From Flavihumibacter stibioxidans (GTDB lineage: Bacteria > Bacteroidota > Bacteroidia > Chitinophagales > Chitinophagaceae), in assembly GCF_014332695.1 (NCBI RefSeq), contig NZ_MBUA01000001.1, positions 744,001 to 808,000 of the forward strand: a stretch of 64,000 bases of DNA, written 5' to 3'. The translations under genes and the position numbers were made by a program. The notes below the pieces were generated by a model that worked only from the letters and a program-made list of their open reading frames with translations, made no database searches and was not told where the DNA came from. How positions within the stretch are numbered: position 1 is the stretch's first letter; the number at the start of each line of letters is the position of its first letter. This document shows positions 1 to 8,703 of this stretch, in pieces.

Positions 1-808
1 AAAAATCCAGGAATGGAACACCTTGTTCCGATGCTATTTTCCGGGCGATACTTACAGAATAATTGTTGCCTATATTCTCAAGATAAGCCGGGGAAAAGAC
101 TACATATAAGTTGATGCCCTCCTTTTTACAGGTGGACATAATTTCTTCAAAAGTCTGCAATTTCAGTGAATCAAGCCCATACTCTATTCTTTCGGACCTC
201 TTTTTCACTGAATCTGTCATCACTGCATCAATGGGAAGGTATCCTTTGATCTCCGGTTCCCTGACCTTATCGAAACCAAGGTTGCCATTGAGGACAGGCA
301 AAATAAGGGAATTGTAGGGATATACTTTTGACACCAGTTTCACTGGTTCAAATGGGCTTCTCAGATTGATGAGTTCTTCTAACTCGGGATGAGTATCATG
401 ATAGGGCAGGAAAACTGAGAGCCGGTCGTAACTGTCCTGAACTGGTTTGAATTCATCGTAAAGTATATCCAGCACAACAACCTGGGGTTTATATCTCCTT
501 AGCACCCCTTTGAGGATGCCGTAATGATAAAAGATATGGTTGCCCTTCTGGCCGGCATTGTATACAGTACGGTTCATTGCTACCTGCATGACATCCGGAT
601 TATAATGCCTGCTGGCCCGGGAAGATCCCAGTACGAGTACCTGTGCAGTTGTACTGTCCAGTGCATAGGTTGTTCTGTATAATGAACCGGAGTCCTGCCT
701 GAAATAAAAATAACGCATAACCTGGCCGACTGCGAAGTCCACCAGGAAGACTGCAAGGAAAAACAGCAGTGTTCTTTTTACAAACCTGAAAATGTCCTGT
801 TTTTCCAT
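1..808 (-). CDS. SGNH/DltD-like partner of MBOAT acyltransferase (partial, 3' end outside window)
   Basis: The reading frame opens at the ATG at 808 and stays open to base 1, so the C-terminus is missing. It begins with a short cytoplasmic stretch and one membrane segment (about residues 10-27). A GSSRAS motif follows near residue 60 and resembles the nucleophile block of SGNH hydrolases and DltD-type proteins. It is clearly paralogous to the protein at 3541-4470, sharing the membrane anchor, the GSSRAS.HY block, a YNAG/YNTG.(K/D)GN block and a (V/I)YPYNSL block. It starts 30 bases after the stop of an MBOAT gene, as the other copy does. Members of this family work with an MBOAT protein to place acyl groups on an exported sugar; that role here is inferred from pairing. 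The expected C-terminal DxxH block lies outside the window. Confidence 0.8.
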   Translation of the reverse strand, partial: MEKQDIFRFVKRTLLFFLAVFLVDFAVGQVMRYFYFRQDSGSLYRTTYALDSTTAQVLVLGSSRASRHYNPDVMQVAMNRTVYNAGQKGNHIFYHYGILKGVLRRYKPQVVVLDILYDEFKPVQDSYDRLSVFLPYHDTHPELEELINLRSPFEPVKLVSKVYPYNSLILPVLNGNLGFDKVREPEIKGYLPIDAVMTDSVKKRSERIEYGLDSLKLQTFEEIMSTCKKEGINLYVVFSPAYLENIGNNYSVSIARKIASEQGVPFLDF

Positions 809-838
809 ATTCGACCATTTAGAAATAAGATCCATTTA

Positions 839-2263
839 TCAGAATTGAAAATATATGAACTGACCTCCATCGAAAACACCGATTAGAAGTATCAGCAGAA
901 TTAGAAAAATATAAGAGAGGTTTCTCAGGATCAGGCGGTCGCTCTTAAAAAACAATATCTGCCCTTTCAATTCCTGACGAAGCTCTATTCCGATTAATAA
1001 TATAATTGCCAGTATACAATAAAGGAAAAGGAATGCATTACTCACAAAAACAGACCCGCCGGTTGTTATCATTTTTGTGATAATCAATGATGCGTCCTGA
1101 AAAGATGCTGCACGGAAAAATATCCATGAAAAACAAATCAGGGCAAAAGTCACCATTATATTTACACTCTTTACCAGGGGCGATGGGAGATTGATATTTT
1201 TTTGAAAGAAAGTATCGATATACCTGGCTCGTACAAGTGCAAAAACAAGATACAAGCCATTTAAAGCGCCCCAAATAATATAGGTCCAGTTTGCTCCATG
1301 CCACAAACCGCTGATCAGGAAAACAATAAACAGATTAAAATACCAGCGCGGAACGGAAACCCTGTTACCCCCCAAAGAGATATAGAGGTAATCCCTGAAC
1401 CAGGTAGACAGGGATATATGCCACCTGCTCCAGAACTCTGATATGCTGGAAGAAAAATAAGGTCTTTTGAAATTGGTCATCAGGTCAAAGCCCATTACTT
1501 TGGCTGAACCAATAGCAATGTCGGAATAACCTGAAAAGTCACAGTAAATCTGGAATGCGAAAAATATGGTAGCAACGATTAAAGTTGGGCCATTATGATG
1601 TTCGGCGTTATTATAAATGGAATCAACATAAACAGCCAGCCTGTCGGCGATTACGAGTTTCTTAAAGAAGCCCCAAAGCATCAGCTGGAGGCCGGAAATG
1701 ACCCTGGTGTATTCAAACTTATGCTCCTTATAGAACTGGAACAAAAGGTTCTGGGGCCTTTCAATCGGGCCGGCAACCAACTGGGGATAAAACATCACAT
1801 ACAATGAATAAATCCCGAAATGTCTTTCAGCTTTCTGATGGCCTCGGTACACTTCTATGGTATAACTCATTGCCTGGAAAGTGTGAAAGGACAATCCAAT
1901 GGGCAACAGGATGTTTAGGTAGGGAATAGGATTTGACTGCCCAACTCCGTAAAGTAAGGCAGTAATGTTATCGTTGATGAAATTATAATATTTAAAAATG
2001 GCCAGGACCCCGATATTGGCAACCAGGGAAACAACCAGCCAGGATTTTCGCCTTTTCCCTGTGGAACCTTCAATCAGGATGCCCGCATAATAATCAATAA
2101 CGATGGTAAATCCGAGGATGAGGATATAAACCGGCACAAAGGCCATATAGAAATAACAACTGCTGATCAGAAGTAACATCCATCTGTAACGGTGGTTCAG
2201 CAGGAAATATAATCCTGTGACTACAATAAAGAAGATGACAAATTCTATAGAATTAAAAAGCAT
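839..2263 (-). CDS. MBOAT family membrane-bound O-acyltransferase (copy 1)
   Basis: A 474-residue polytopic membrane protein of the AlgI/DltB type. It has the family's core: FYPQLVAGPIERP near residue 160, a CDFSGYSDIAIG block, FWSRWHISLSTWFRDYLYI, and LISGLWHGANWTYIIWG carrying the invariant histidine of MBOAT enzymes. Such proteins pass an acyl group, usually acetyl, across the membrane to a periplasmic acceptor. The protein has the same length as the copy at 4485-5909, with the same first twelve residues and a nearly identical last twelve; the 480-residue alignment by eye is gap-poor and strongly conserved except between about residues 345 and 440. The 97-bp space upstream is the widest inside the polysaccharide operon and holds a clear Shine-Dalgarno sequence. 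Confidence 0.93.
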   Translation of the reverse strand: MLFNSIEFVIFFIVVTGLYFLLNHRYRWMLLLISSCYFYMAFVPVYILILGFTIVIDYYAGILIEGSTGKRRKSWLVVSLVANIGVLAIFKYYNFINDNITALLYGVGQSNPIPYLNILLPIGLSFHTFQAMSYTIEVYRGHQKAERHFGIYSLYVMFYPQLVAGPIERPQNLLFQFYKEHKFEYTRVISGLQLMLWGFFKKLVIADRLAVYVDSIYNNAEHHNGPTLIVATIFFAFQIYCDFSGYSDIAIGSAKVMGFDLMTNFKRPYFSSSISEFWSRWHISLSTWFRDYLYISLGGNRVSVPRWYFNLFIVFLISGLWHGANWTYIIWGALNGLYLVFALVRARYIDTFFQKNINLPSPLVKSVNIMVTFALICFSWIFFRAASFQDASLIITKMITTGGSVFVSNAFLFLYCILAIILLIGIELRQELKGQILFFKSDRLILRNLSYIFLILLILLIGVFDGGQFIYFQF

Positions 2264-2268
2264 GTTAC

Positions 2269-2275
2269 TCCTTTG
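2269..2275 (-). promoter_or_regulatory. Shine-Dalgarno sequence AAAGGAG of MBOAT copy 1
   Basis: Read on the minus strand, AAAGGAG ends five bases before the ATG at 2263. Strong Shine-Dalgarno sequences are uncommon in Bacteroidota, and the second MBOAT copy (start at 5909) has none, so this gene may be translated independently of its upstream neighbour. Confidence 0.5.
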
Positions 2276-2360
2276 CGTTTTCTGTTTTTATCGTATAAAT
2301 ACGCTTTTTACATTGTTTTATTGTAAGAGGAATTACTTAGACACCCCTTAAAGCGACTAT

Positions 2361-3512
2361 TTATCCGGACTGCCTGATTTTCTGGTAAAATTCCAGGGTT
2401 TTCCGGGCAACTCCCGATGCAAGATAAGTGACGCGAGCTTTTTCCCTGGCCGCTGCTCCAACTTTAAGTATTAGGTCCTGGTTATCATGCAACTGTGCAA
2501 GAATTTTATAAAGGTCATCCTCCGAGGACTCTGGGAAAACAAATCCATCTCGCCCATGATCGATCATTTCAGGAATACCTCCTACATCCGTCCCAACCAC
2601 TACCCTTCCGGCCGCCATTGCCTCGGCAATAGCCATCGGCAGAGTTTCCTGCCTGGAAGGAATGGCCAGGATATCTATCTCTTCAAGTTTGCGGATTACT
2701 TCCGGCTGAGATAACCATCCGTTGAAATGAATATCCTTTTCAAGTCCGTTGTGCTGAATAAACTTTTCAACAGTTTGCCGGTATTCTTCATTCAGATACC
2801 CGCCAACCACTTCCAGCCGGAACAAAATATTGTTTTTTTTCAACCTGGCCATTGCCTGCAGGAGCAACAGGATATTTTTCCTGTCATACAAAATCCCAAG
2901 GTACAATATGGTGTTCTTTACGCCCTGTAATGCAGGCACTTCGAAGTAATCCATTTTTATGGCATTGGGGATGATTGCGTATTCGGCTTTCCCTCCCCAC
3001 CAGCTGTTAAACAGTTGGTGGGAATACTGGGAAAGATGAACCACATGCCGGGGCAGGAGAATCCTTTCAAGGTACCCATTGTAAAGGCTCATCCATTTAC
3101 GCCCCAATGTGGTAGATATTTTTGCCTCACCCAGCGCAATCCCATGCACTGTCAGCACCATTTTCCTCCGGTCAATTCTGCAAAGAGATGATAAAAGAAA
3201 AGCCCCCCCCAATTCAAAATGAATGATATCCGGCTGAAACTCCCTGACATACTTTTCAACCTGCCTGCTGCAATAAAAAAGATAATTGAGCGCATGGTAA
3301 GGCATCTTCCCTTCAGGGATAAAATAGATGTCAACAGTTTCTGACAGAGATTTAATTGTTAGTTCCTTAACCTCATTGGTAAAGGCCAGTAGCCTGACTG
3401 TTGCCTTTTCCTGGAGAAAACCGTTCAACAGGTTGATGGTCGCAGAATGTACACCACCCTTGATTTTTGTGGTATCTAACGGTAAGCCCGGAACAAGTAT
3501 TAATATTTTCAT
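2361..3512 (-). CDS. GT4 family glycosyltransferase
   Basis: A 383-residue GT-B glycosyltransferase. The N-terminus (ILILVPGLPLDTTKIKGGV) is the typical first strand plus acceptor loop of GT4 enzymes. The C-terminal domain has the nucleotide-sugar binding pattern ETLPMAIAEAMAAGRVVVG (an E-x7-E motif near residues 292-300) followed by TDVGGIPEMI. It probably adds one sugar to the lipid-linked repeat unit on the cytoplasmic face. Donor and acceptor cannot be read from the sequence. It sits between the two MBOAT/SGNH cassettes, 28 bases after the stop of the SGNH gene at 3541. Confidence 0.88.
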   Translation of the reverse strand: MKILILVPGLPLDTTKIKGGVHSATINLLNGFLQEKATVRLLAFTNEVKELTIKSLSETVDIYFIPEGKMPYHALNYLFYCSRQVEKYVREFQPDIIHFELGGAFLLSSLCRIDRRKMVLTVHGIALGEAKISTTLGRKWMSLYNGYLERILLPRHVVHLSQYSHQLFNSWWGGKAEYAIIPNAIKMDYFEVPALQGVKNTILYLGILYDRKNILLLLQAMARLKKNNILFRLEVVGGYLNEEYRQTVEKFIQHNGLEKDIHFNGWLSQPEVIRKLEEIDILAIPSRQETLPMAIAEAMAAGRVVVGTDVGGIPEMIDHGRDGFVFPESSEDDLYKILAQLHDNQDLILKVGAAAREKARVTYLASGVARKTLEFYQKIRQSG

Positions 3513-3540
3513 ACGCTTTGGGTAGGTAGGGTTGACCGGA

Positions 3541-4470
3541 TCAGAATAGTATTTTTTTCAAACTATCCGAACAAACTTTTGAAAACTCCCTGGCAGCCTC
3601 TTCATTCAGGTGGTGGAAATCATCAAATTTGGACTGGTGGCCGGAGAACCGGGGGTCCTGTGAATAATCGAGGAATGGTATGGCTTCCTGGCTACAAATT
3701 TCATTAACACTGTCAATTGTGGCATCTTTCATTACATACTTGTCATAGTAGGGGGAACATACCACAGCAACGGGAATACCCTTTTCTTTAAAGGCCCTCA
3801 GGTATTGCCTGAAAGCATCTACCAGGAATGTATCCAGTTCATAAGCCGGTTCTGTTTCAATTGTTTTCATTGGGCGGTCAATGGACCTGAATAATGGGAT
3901 GAAGCCGTTTATATTCGCAGATTTTGACTTGTCGCGCACCACATTCAATGCTATCACTGGAAATAAACTATTATAAGGATAAATTCGGGAAAAGAGTTTC
4001 ACCCTTTCAAAACGGCTGCGCTGGTTTAAAATATCACGGATGCCATTGTTGTCCTCATAAAATGGCAACAAAGATGAAAGATAGTCGTACCCCCCCTCCT
4101 TGCGCTGGAACTCCTTCCTGCTTATATCTATAACAGCGAGTTTTGGTGTGTGACGGGCAAGTACGGATTTTGCCACAGAATAGCCATAAAGGATAAAGTT
4201 CCCGTCTCTGCCTGTATTATAAGCCGACATGTTGAATTCATCAGAAAATACGGAAGGAACATAGTGATGGCTTGCCCTTGATGACCCAAAAAAGAGGATA
4301 TCTTCCCTGGATTTCTTCATCGAATATATTGTCTGGTAATCCAACCCGCTTTTCTGCCGGTAAAAAAAATACTTTAATACGGCCCCTGCTGCAAAATCAA
4401 TGACCAGCAGGAGAAAAAACAGGATAAATAATTTTTTTAACAAGACCATTATAGAGGAATTGAATTTCAT
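3541..4470 (-). CDS. SGNH/DltD-like protein paired with MBOAT copy 2
   Basis: A 309-residue protein with one N-terminal membrane segment (about residues 12-30) and a periplasmic domain. The block ILFFGSSRASHHY near residue 58 supplies the presumed SGNH nucleophile serine, and DDFHHLN near residue 288 supplies a DxxH block, so a Ser-Asp-His set appears intact. Proteins of this kind (DltD, AlgJ/AlgX, DUF1574-like) take the acyl group handed over by an MBOAT protein and place it on the polymer. It begins 14 bases after the stop of the MBOAT gene at 4485, which implies co-translation. An internal ATG at 4449 is an alternative start just before the membrane segment. Confidence 0.82.
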   Translation of the reverse strand: MKFNSSIMVLLKKLFILFFLLLVIDFAAGAVLKYFFYRQKSGLDYQTIYSMKKSREDILFFGSSRASHHYVPSVFSDEFNMSAYNTGRDGNFILYGYSVAKSVLARHTPKLAVIDISRKEFQRKEGGYDYLSSLLPFYEDNNGIRDILNQRSRFERVKLFSRIYPYNSLFPVIALNVVRDKSKSANINGFIPLFRSIDRPMKTIETEPAYELDTFLVDAFRQYLRAFKEKGIPVAVVCSPYYDKYVMKDATIDSVNEICSQEAIPFLDYSQDPRFSGHQSKFDDFHHLNEEAAREFSKVCSDSLKKILF

Positions 4471-4484
4471 TGTATTCAGGTTTC

Positions 4485-5909
4485 TTAAAATTGGAAGTAA
4501 ATAAACTGGCCGCCATCAAATACTCCCATTAATAAGATCATCAAAAGCAGGAAAATATAGGTTGAATAACGGATAACAGGGTTACGGTTATTCATGAAAC
4601 TGAATGACCCCTTGAAATATTCCTGTTTGGCTTCAACAGCGAGTAACATAATTATGCTCAGCAGGCAGAAGAACATGGTAGGATATGTAGAATAAAGCGG
4701 CCCATCAAAACTTGCCATTTTTCGAATAATCAGGAAAGCATCAGACACATTGGATGCCCGGAAAAATATCCAGGAAAAGCAAATGAGTACAAATGTAAAC
4801 AGGATATTGAAAGATTTGCCCGCTGCCCCTTTGGAACCAGGTATTTCAAGCTTGTACTTTGCAATGAACCGGTCGCGCATAATAGCAGCCACCAGGTAGA
4901 ATCCATTCAGGGCTCCCCAGATGACATATGTCCAGTTTGCACCATGCCAGAGCCCGCTTATGAGGAAAACAATAAACAGGTTAAAATACATTCTGGGCAC
5001 GGCAACCCTATTGCCGCCAAGTGATATATATAAGTAATCCTTGAACCAGGTTGACAGGGAAATATGCCAACGTTTCCAGAATTCTGAAATTGAGGAGGCA
5101 AAATAAGGCCGGTTGAAGTTTTTCATCAGGTCAAATCCCATAACCCTTGCAGCTCCGATGGCTATATCTGAATAACCTGAAAAATCGCAATAGATCTGGA
5201 ATGCGAAAAAAACAGTTGCTACAATCAGGGTAATTCCGCTGTGGTTCTCGGGATAATTATAGGCTGCATCAACATAAGTTGCGAGTCTGTCTGCCACAAC
5301 CAGCTTTTTAAAAAATCCCCAGAGCATCAGTTTAAGTCCACTGATCACCCTGTTAATTTCAAAACTATGTTTCGCATAAAACTGGAAAAGCAGGTTTTGC
5401 GGCCTTTCAATTGGGCCTGCAACCAGTTGGGGATAGAACATTACATACAGTGCATAGATACCAAAGTTTCTTTCGGCTTTCTGATGGCCCCTGTAAACTT
5501 CAATGGTATAACTCATCGCCTGGAAAGTATGAAAGGAAAGGCCGATGGGCAAAAGGATCGACAAATAAGGTACCGGATTTTCCTTACCAGCCTGGCCTAA
5601 TAAAAATGTCAGGTTGTCGTTCAGGAAATTATAGTACTTGAAAACTGCCAGCACTCCTATGTTGGCTATCAGGCTTACGATAAGCCAGGACTTCCGTTTT
5701 TTTCCTTCCGATTGTTCAATGAGAATGCCTGCATAATAATCAATCACAATCGTAAACCCTAGAATCAGAATATATACCGGCACGAAAGCCATGTAAAAAT
5801 AACAACTGGCCGCCAGCAGCAGGAACCACCTGTATTTATGCTCCAACGCAAAATACAGAGAAGTTACTATTATAAAGAAAATTACGAATTCAATAGAATT
5901 AAACAGCAT
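4485..5909 (-). CDS. MBOAT family membrane-bound O-acyltransferase (copy 2)
   Basis: A 474-residue multi-pass membrane protein, a close paralogue of the one at 839-2263. It keeps the PQLVAGPIERP, CDFSGYSDIAIG, FWKRWHISLSTWFKDYLYI and SGLWHGANWTYVIWG blocks, including the MBOAT histidine. Its presumed role is acyl transfer across the inner membrane to the SGNH-like partner encoded directly downstream. The two copies differ most around residues 85-95 and 345-440, which are loop and late membrane regions and could set partner or substrate choice. Which acyl group is moved cannot be told from sequence. Confidence 0.93.
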   Translation of the reverse strand: MLFNSIEFVIFFIIVTSLYFALEHKYRWFLLLAASCYFYMAFVPVYILILGFTIVIDYYAGILIEQSEGKKRKSWLIVSLIANIGVLAVFKYYNFLNDNLTFLLGQAGKENPVPYLSILLPIGLSFHTFQAMSYTIEVYRGHQKAERNFGIYALYVMFYPQLVAGPIERPQNLLFQFYAKHSFEINRVISGLKLMLWGFFKKLVVADRLATYVDAAYNYPENHSGITLIVATVFFAFQIYCDFSGYSDIAIGAARVMGFDLMKNFNRPYFASSISEFWKRWHISLSTWFKDYLYISLGGNRVAVPRMYFNLFIVFLISGLWHGANWTYVIWGALNGFYLVAAIMRDRFIAKYKLEIPGSKGAAGKSFNILFTFVLICFSWIFFRASNVSDAFLIIRKMASFDGPLYSTYPTMFFCLLSIIMLLAVEAKQEYFKGSFSFMNNRNPVIRYSTYIFLLLMILLMGVFDGGQFIYFQF

Positions 5910-5928
5910 GGGGTTTCATTGTTTCACT

Positions 5929-6837
5929 TTACTTAAATCTTTTGGTAACCATGTGCATACTTTTTTCAATCGGTGCCAGTATTCTGCGTAAACCATCCAC
6001 TAACACATACCCGTTTGAAAAATTAATGGTATGGATTCCAAAATCATATTTGGAGTCTTTTTTTGGTAAAACTTCCATGTAATCGGTTTCTGAATATTCC
6101 TGTTCATTTATACAGCCGATCTTTTTAATAACCATCGCACCACCATAATACCGGGAGCAATCCTGGGCAGGCCGGTATAAGTTACCATCCACTTCAAAAA
6201 TATTTCCTGCCGGCCTTGAACCTTTTAAACCGGTGACAATCGGGTTGCCGGGATGTTCGGTATAAGGTCCTAGCAAATTATCCGCATAAAAAAGACATAA
6301 CTGACTATTTGCATAGGGGGCGGCTTTTGTTGCGAACAACCAGTATTTTCCGTCTTTCCTGATAATGGTAGGATCAATATAAGGCTGCTCCAGCAGGTTT
6401 TGCACGAACCGTGTCTCCTGTCTCTCCATATCGAATAAGTAGCAGGGTACTGTTCCACCCGCACCAGATTCTGGAATCATATAGGTTTGCCCACCATCCT
6501 GTATCAAAAATGGATAGGAAAGATGGGTTCCTGTATCCAGGATAACCTTGATATCCGGATTCTTAAAATCCCGTTGAATCCTGATCTGCGACAACAATCC
6601 GTAATCAAATTCAGGCCTGAAATCTTCTGCGAGTATGGATATTGTTCCATCCTCACCAACAGCCGCAAAAAAAGGATCAGCCAGGAATCTCATTTCTTTT
6701 CCCAGGTCAAGCCATTGAATACCAAAATCGGATCTTTTTTCCCGGATAAATTCCTCCGGGGTAAGAGTTCCAATACCGATACTCCACTGCTTATAATAGA
6801 GCTTATCTAATAATTTCTCAATAAAATTCATAACCAC
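5929..6837 (-). CDS. GINT1 N-terminal-type five-bladed beta-propeller protein
   Basis: A 302-residue protein without signal peptide. Repeated blade-like motifs recur: FLADPFF near residue 51, ILAEDFRPEFDYG, LSYPFLIQDGGQTYMIPES, DPTIIRKDGKYWLFAT, and GSRPAGNIFEVDGNLYRPA. This is the pattern of the domain found at the N-terminus of plant glucosamine inositolphosphorylceramide transferases and in bacterial polysaccharide loci, with a fold related to GH43-type propellers. I infer a role in trimming, transferring or recognising a sugar during polymer tailoring. The reaction is not established for stand-alone bacterial members. The gene lies eight bases after the stop of the acyltransferase gene at 6846; ATG codons at 6837 and 6831 are both possible. 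Confidence 0.72.
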   Translation of the reverse strand: MVMNFIEKLLDKLYYKQWSIGIGTLTPEEFIREKRSDFGIQWLDLGKEMRFLADPFFAAVGEDGTISILAEDFRPEFDYGLLSQIRIQRDFKNPDIKVILDTGTHLSYPFLIQDGGQTYMIPESGAGGTVPCYLFDMERQETRFVQNLLEQPYIDPTIIRKDGKYWLFATKAAPYANSQLCLFYADNLLGPYTEHPGNPIVTGLKGSRPAGNIFEVDGNLYRPAQDCSRYYGGAMVIKKIGCINEQEYSETDYMEVLPKKDSKYDFGIHTINFSNGYVLVDGLRRILAPIEKSMHMVTKRFK

Positions 6838-6845
6838 ATAAAAAA

Positions 6846-7598
6846 TTACTCACTCGTTTCACTGGTTAACTTAAAAATGCGGGAAAGTTTTCTTAACAGC
6901 ACATATCCATAACTGTAAAAATTATCGCAATCAACCACCTTGCCACCAAAACCAAGCTTAAAATCATTGATGCCCTTTAGTTCCGGATTGTCGCTATCCA
7001 TTGCAATTCCGCCAAAATCATAAATTTCATAACCTTGACGCTTGAACTCCAGCATATCTTTATAATGCAGTAATTTATTTGCCTTGCCAACCCTGTTTCT
7101 CTCAACTGAATCCTCCAGTCTTCGGGTGGCTGAATGGAAAGCCCTGACGATTTTCAGATCATTATCTACAATATAACTATGAGCTGCCAGTACCACGCCA
7201 TTATAAGATGCAAAGCTTAACCTGAGATGCCTTTTCATTTCTGTCAATCTCTCAGGGGTAACCGTATGTATTTTTTTGTTCCGGGCAAACTGGTTGAAAA
7301 ATTCAGCAAAAAAGCCAATTTCATCATCTTTAAAATAGCAGGTTACACCTTCCTCTTCTGCCTGCCGAATCTGTTGTCGGTAGGATTTCAAAAAAGCAGC
7401 ATGAAGAGTTTCCTCTGCTTGCGTCAAGTCAATTTCCAGTGTCCGCGAAATTTCTTTCTGACCGATGATTTGTTTTCCACCGGATTCCTTTACATGGTAA
7501 TAAACATTTGGCAGTAGGTGGTCAATTGCCGACTGACTTGCTGAAAACCACGAAACCCCAACCGGGATTGCCATGTACTTCACTTTATAACTCGCCAT
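6846..7598 (-). CDS. FemAB/BioF2-like GNAT acyltransferase
   Basis: A 250-residue protein resembling the GNAT-fold acyltransferases grouped with FemAB/FemX and the BioF2-like domain. Visible blocks are LHAAFLKSYRQQIRQAEEEG, a second-half SYNGVVLAAHSYIVDNDLKI strand pair, and the characteristic YEIYDFGGIAMDSDNPELKG near residues 198-217, where FemAB-type proteins have DFGG followed by an acidic loop and a KLGFGG block. Such proteins in polysaccharide loci may attach an amino acid or acyl group to an amino sugar; the substrate is unknown. The start overlaps the end of the glycosyltransferase gene at 7585 by 14 bases, pointing to translational coupling. Confidence 0.72.
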   Translation of the reverse strand: MASYKVKYMAIPVGVSWFSASQSAIDHLLPNVYYHVKESGGKQIIGQKEISRTLEIDLTQAEETLHAAFLKSYRQQIRQAEEEGVTCYFKDDEIGFFAEFFNQFARNKKIHTVTPERLTEMKRHLRLSFASYNGVVLAAHSYIVDNDLKIVRAFHSATRRLEDSVERNRVGKANKLLHYKDMLEFKRQGYEIYDFGGIAMDSDNPELKGINDFKLGFGGKVVDCDNFYSYGYVLLRKLSRIFKLTSETSE

Positions 7599-8700
7599 AG
7601 ATCTTTACTAATTTCTTATTTTGATGATTGGGTAAACTATTATAAATCTTATTCAATTCATTCTCTACTATGAAATAATTAAATCCCTGTTCAATACGAT
7701 TCTTTCCCAATTTTGCCAGTTCCGTGCGTGCTGACTCATTCTCAAGCAGCCCGACGATAGCATCTGCCAATGGATCCACCTCACGTGCCGGAACAATAAC
7801 ACCTGCCGGTGGATTTCCAAGCAGGAATTCATTTCCACCAACCGAAGTGCAAATTACCGGAAGACCAGCCATCATACTTTCCAGTATGGAAATGGACTGC
7901 CCTTCTCCATAAGATGGTGACACCATAACTGTTGCTTCCCCCAGCAATTCAGTTTTTTCTTCCCCGCTGATCCACCCAAGGAATTGGAAATGGTCTTCCA
8001 GCCCCAATTGCCGGACCTCTGCCCGCATCAGATCTTCCTGGCCTGTTCCGGCTACCCAAACCATCACTCCCGGTATGGATTTCCTGACCAGCCCAATAGC
8101 CCTGACCAGTTCAAAAATCCCTTTTTCCCGGGTAATCCGGCCAATAAAAAGCAGCGTATTCTCTTTCCTTTTTGCCTGACCAACCGGCTTTGTGATAACA
8201 GGGTTCGGAAAAATACAACTCCGCTCCATCAAACCAAATTCAGTTACCAGTTCCATCATCGGAGCTGATAATACCAGAATTTTCGAAGCTTTCCTAAAAA
8301 CATAACGTATAAATGCTTTAGAAAATATACCTGATCCAAAATAAAAACCAGGAAAAGAGGAACTGTGGAGGTGAATGATGACCGGAATCCGGAACAAAGC
8401 AGCCAAAACGATGAATACCGACTTTCGCCAGAAACTGGCCTGGGAACTCATATGAACATGGACCATTCTCCAGGATCGGATGTGGCGCAGGAAAAACATT
8501 AATGAAAGAAAAAACAGCCTGAATTTCCCCCATTTATTCCCGTCCTCCATGGATGCCAGGAAATGGATATTGGCCCGTGCAAAATAATCCATAGTGAAAT
8601 ATGTTTCAATTACACTGGCCACCCCCCCCTTACTTTTGAATGAGGGGCCGATCCACAAGCCTGTTCCTTTACTGATAGTTTTCATAACACTACGCCTCAA
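7585..8700 (-). CDS. GT4 family glycosyltransferase
   Basis: A 371-residue GT-B enzyme. An N-terminal LWIGPSFKSKGGVASVIETY loop binds the acceptor in GT4 enzymes, LLFIGRITREKGIFELVRAI marks the start of the donor domain near residue 192, and EGQSISILESMMAGLPVIC near residue 275 is the E-x7-E nucleotide-sugar site. It likely extends the lipid-linked repeat unit in the cytoplasm. The ATG at 8700 follows the preceding gene by three bases; an in-frame ATG at 8685 matches the usual family N-terminus equally well. Confidence 0.9.
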   Translation of the reverse strand: MRRSVMKTISKGTGLWIGPSFKSKGGVASVIETYFTMDYFARANIHFLASMEDGNKWGKFRLFFLSLMFFLRHIRSWRMVHVHMSSQASFWRKSVFIVLAALFRIPVIIHLHSSSFPGFYFGSGIFSKAFIRYVFRKASKILVLSAPMMELVTEFGLMERSCIFPNPVITKPVGQAKRKENTLLFIGRITREKGIFELVRAIGLVRKSIPGVMVWVAGTGQEDLMRAEVRQLGLEDHFQFLGWISGEEKTELLGEATVMVSPSYGEGQSISILESMMAGLPVICTSVGGNEFLLGNPPAGVIVPAREVDPLADAIVGLLENESARTELAKLGKNRIEQGFNYFIVENELNKIYNSLPNHQNKKLVKIYGEL

Positions 8701-8703
8701 TTT

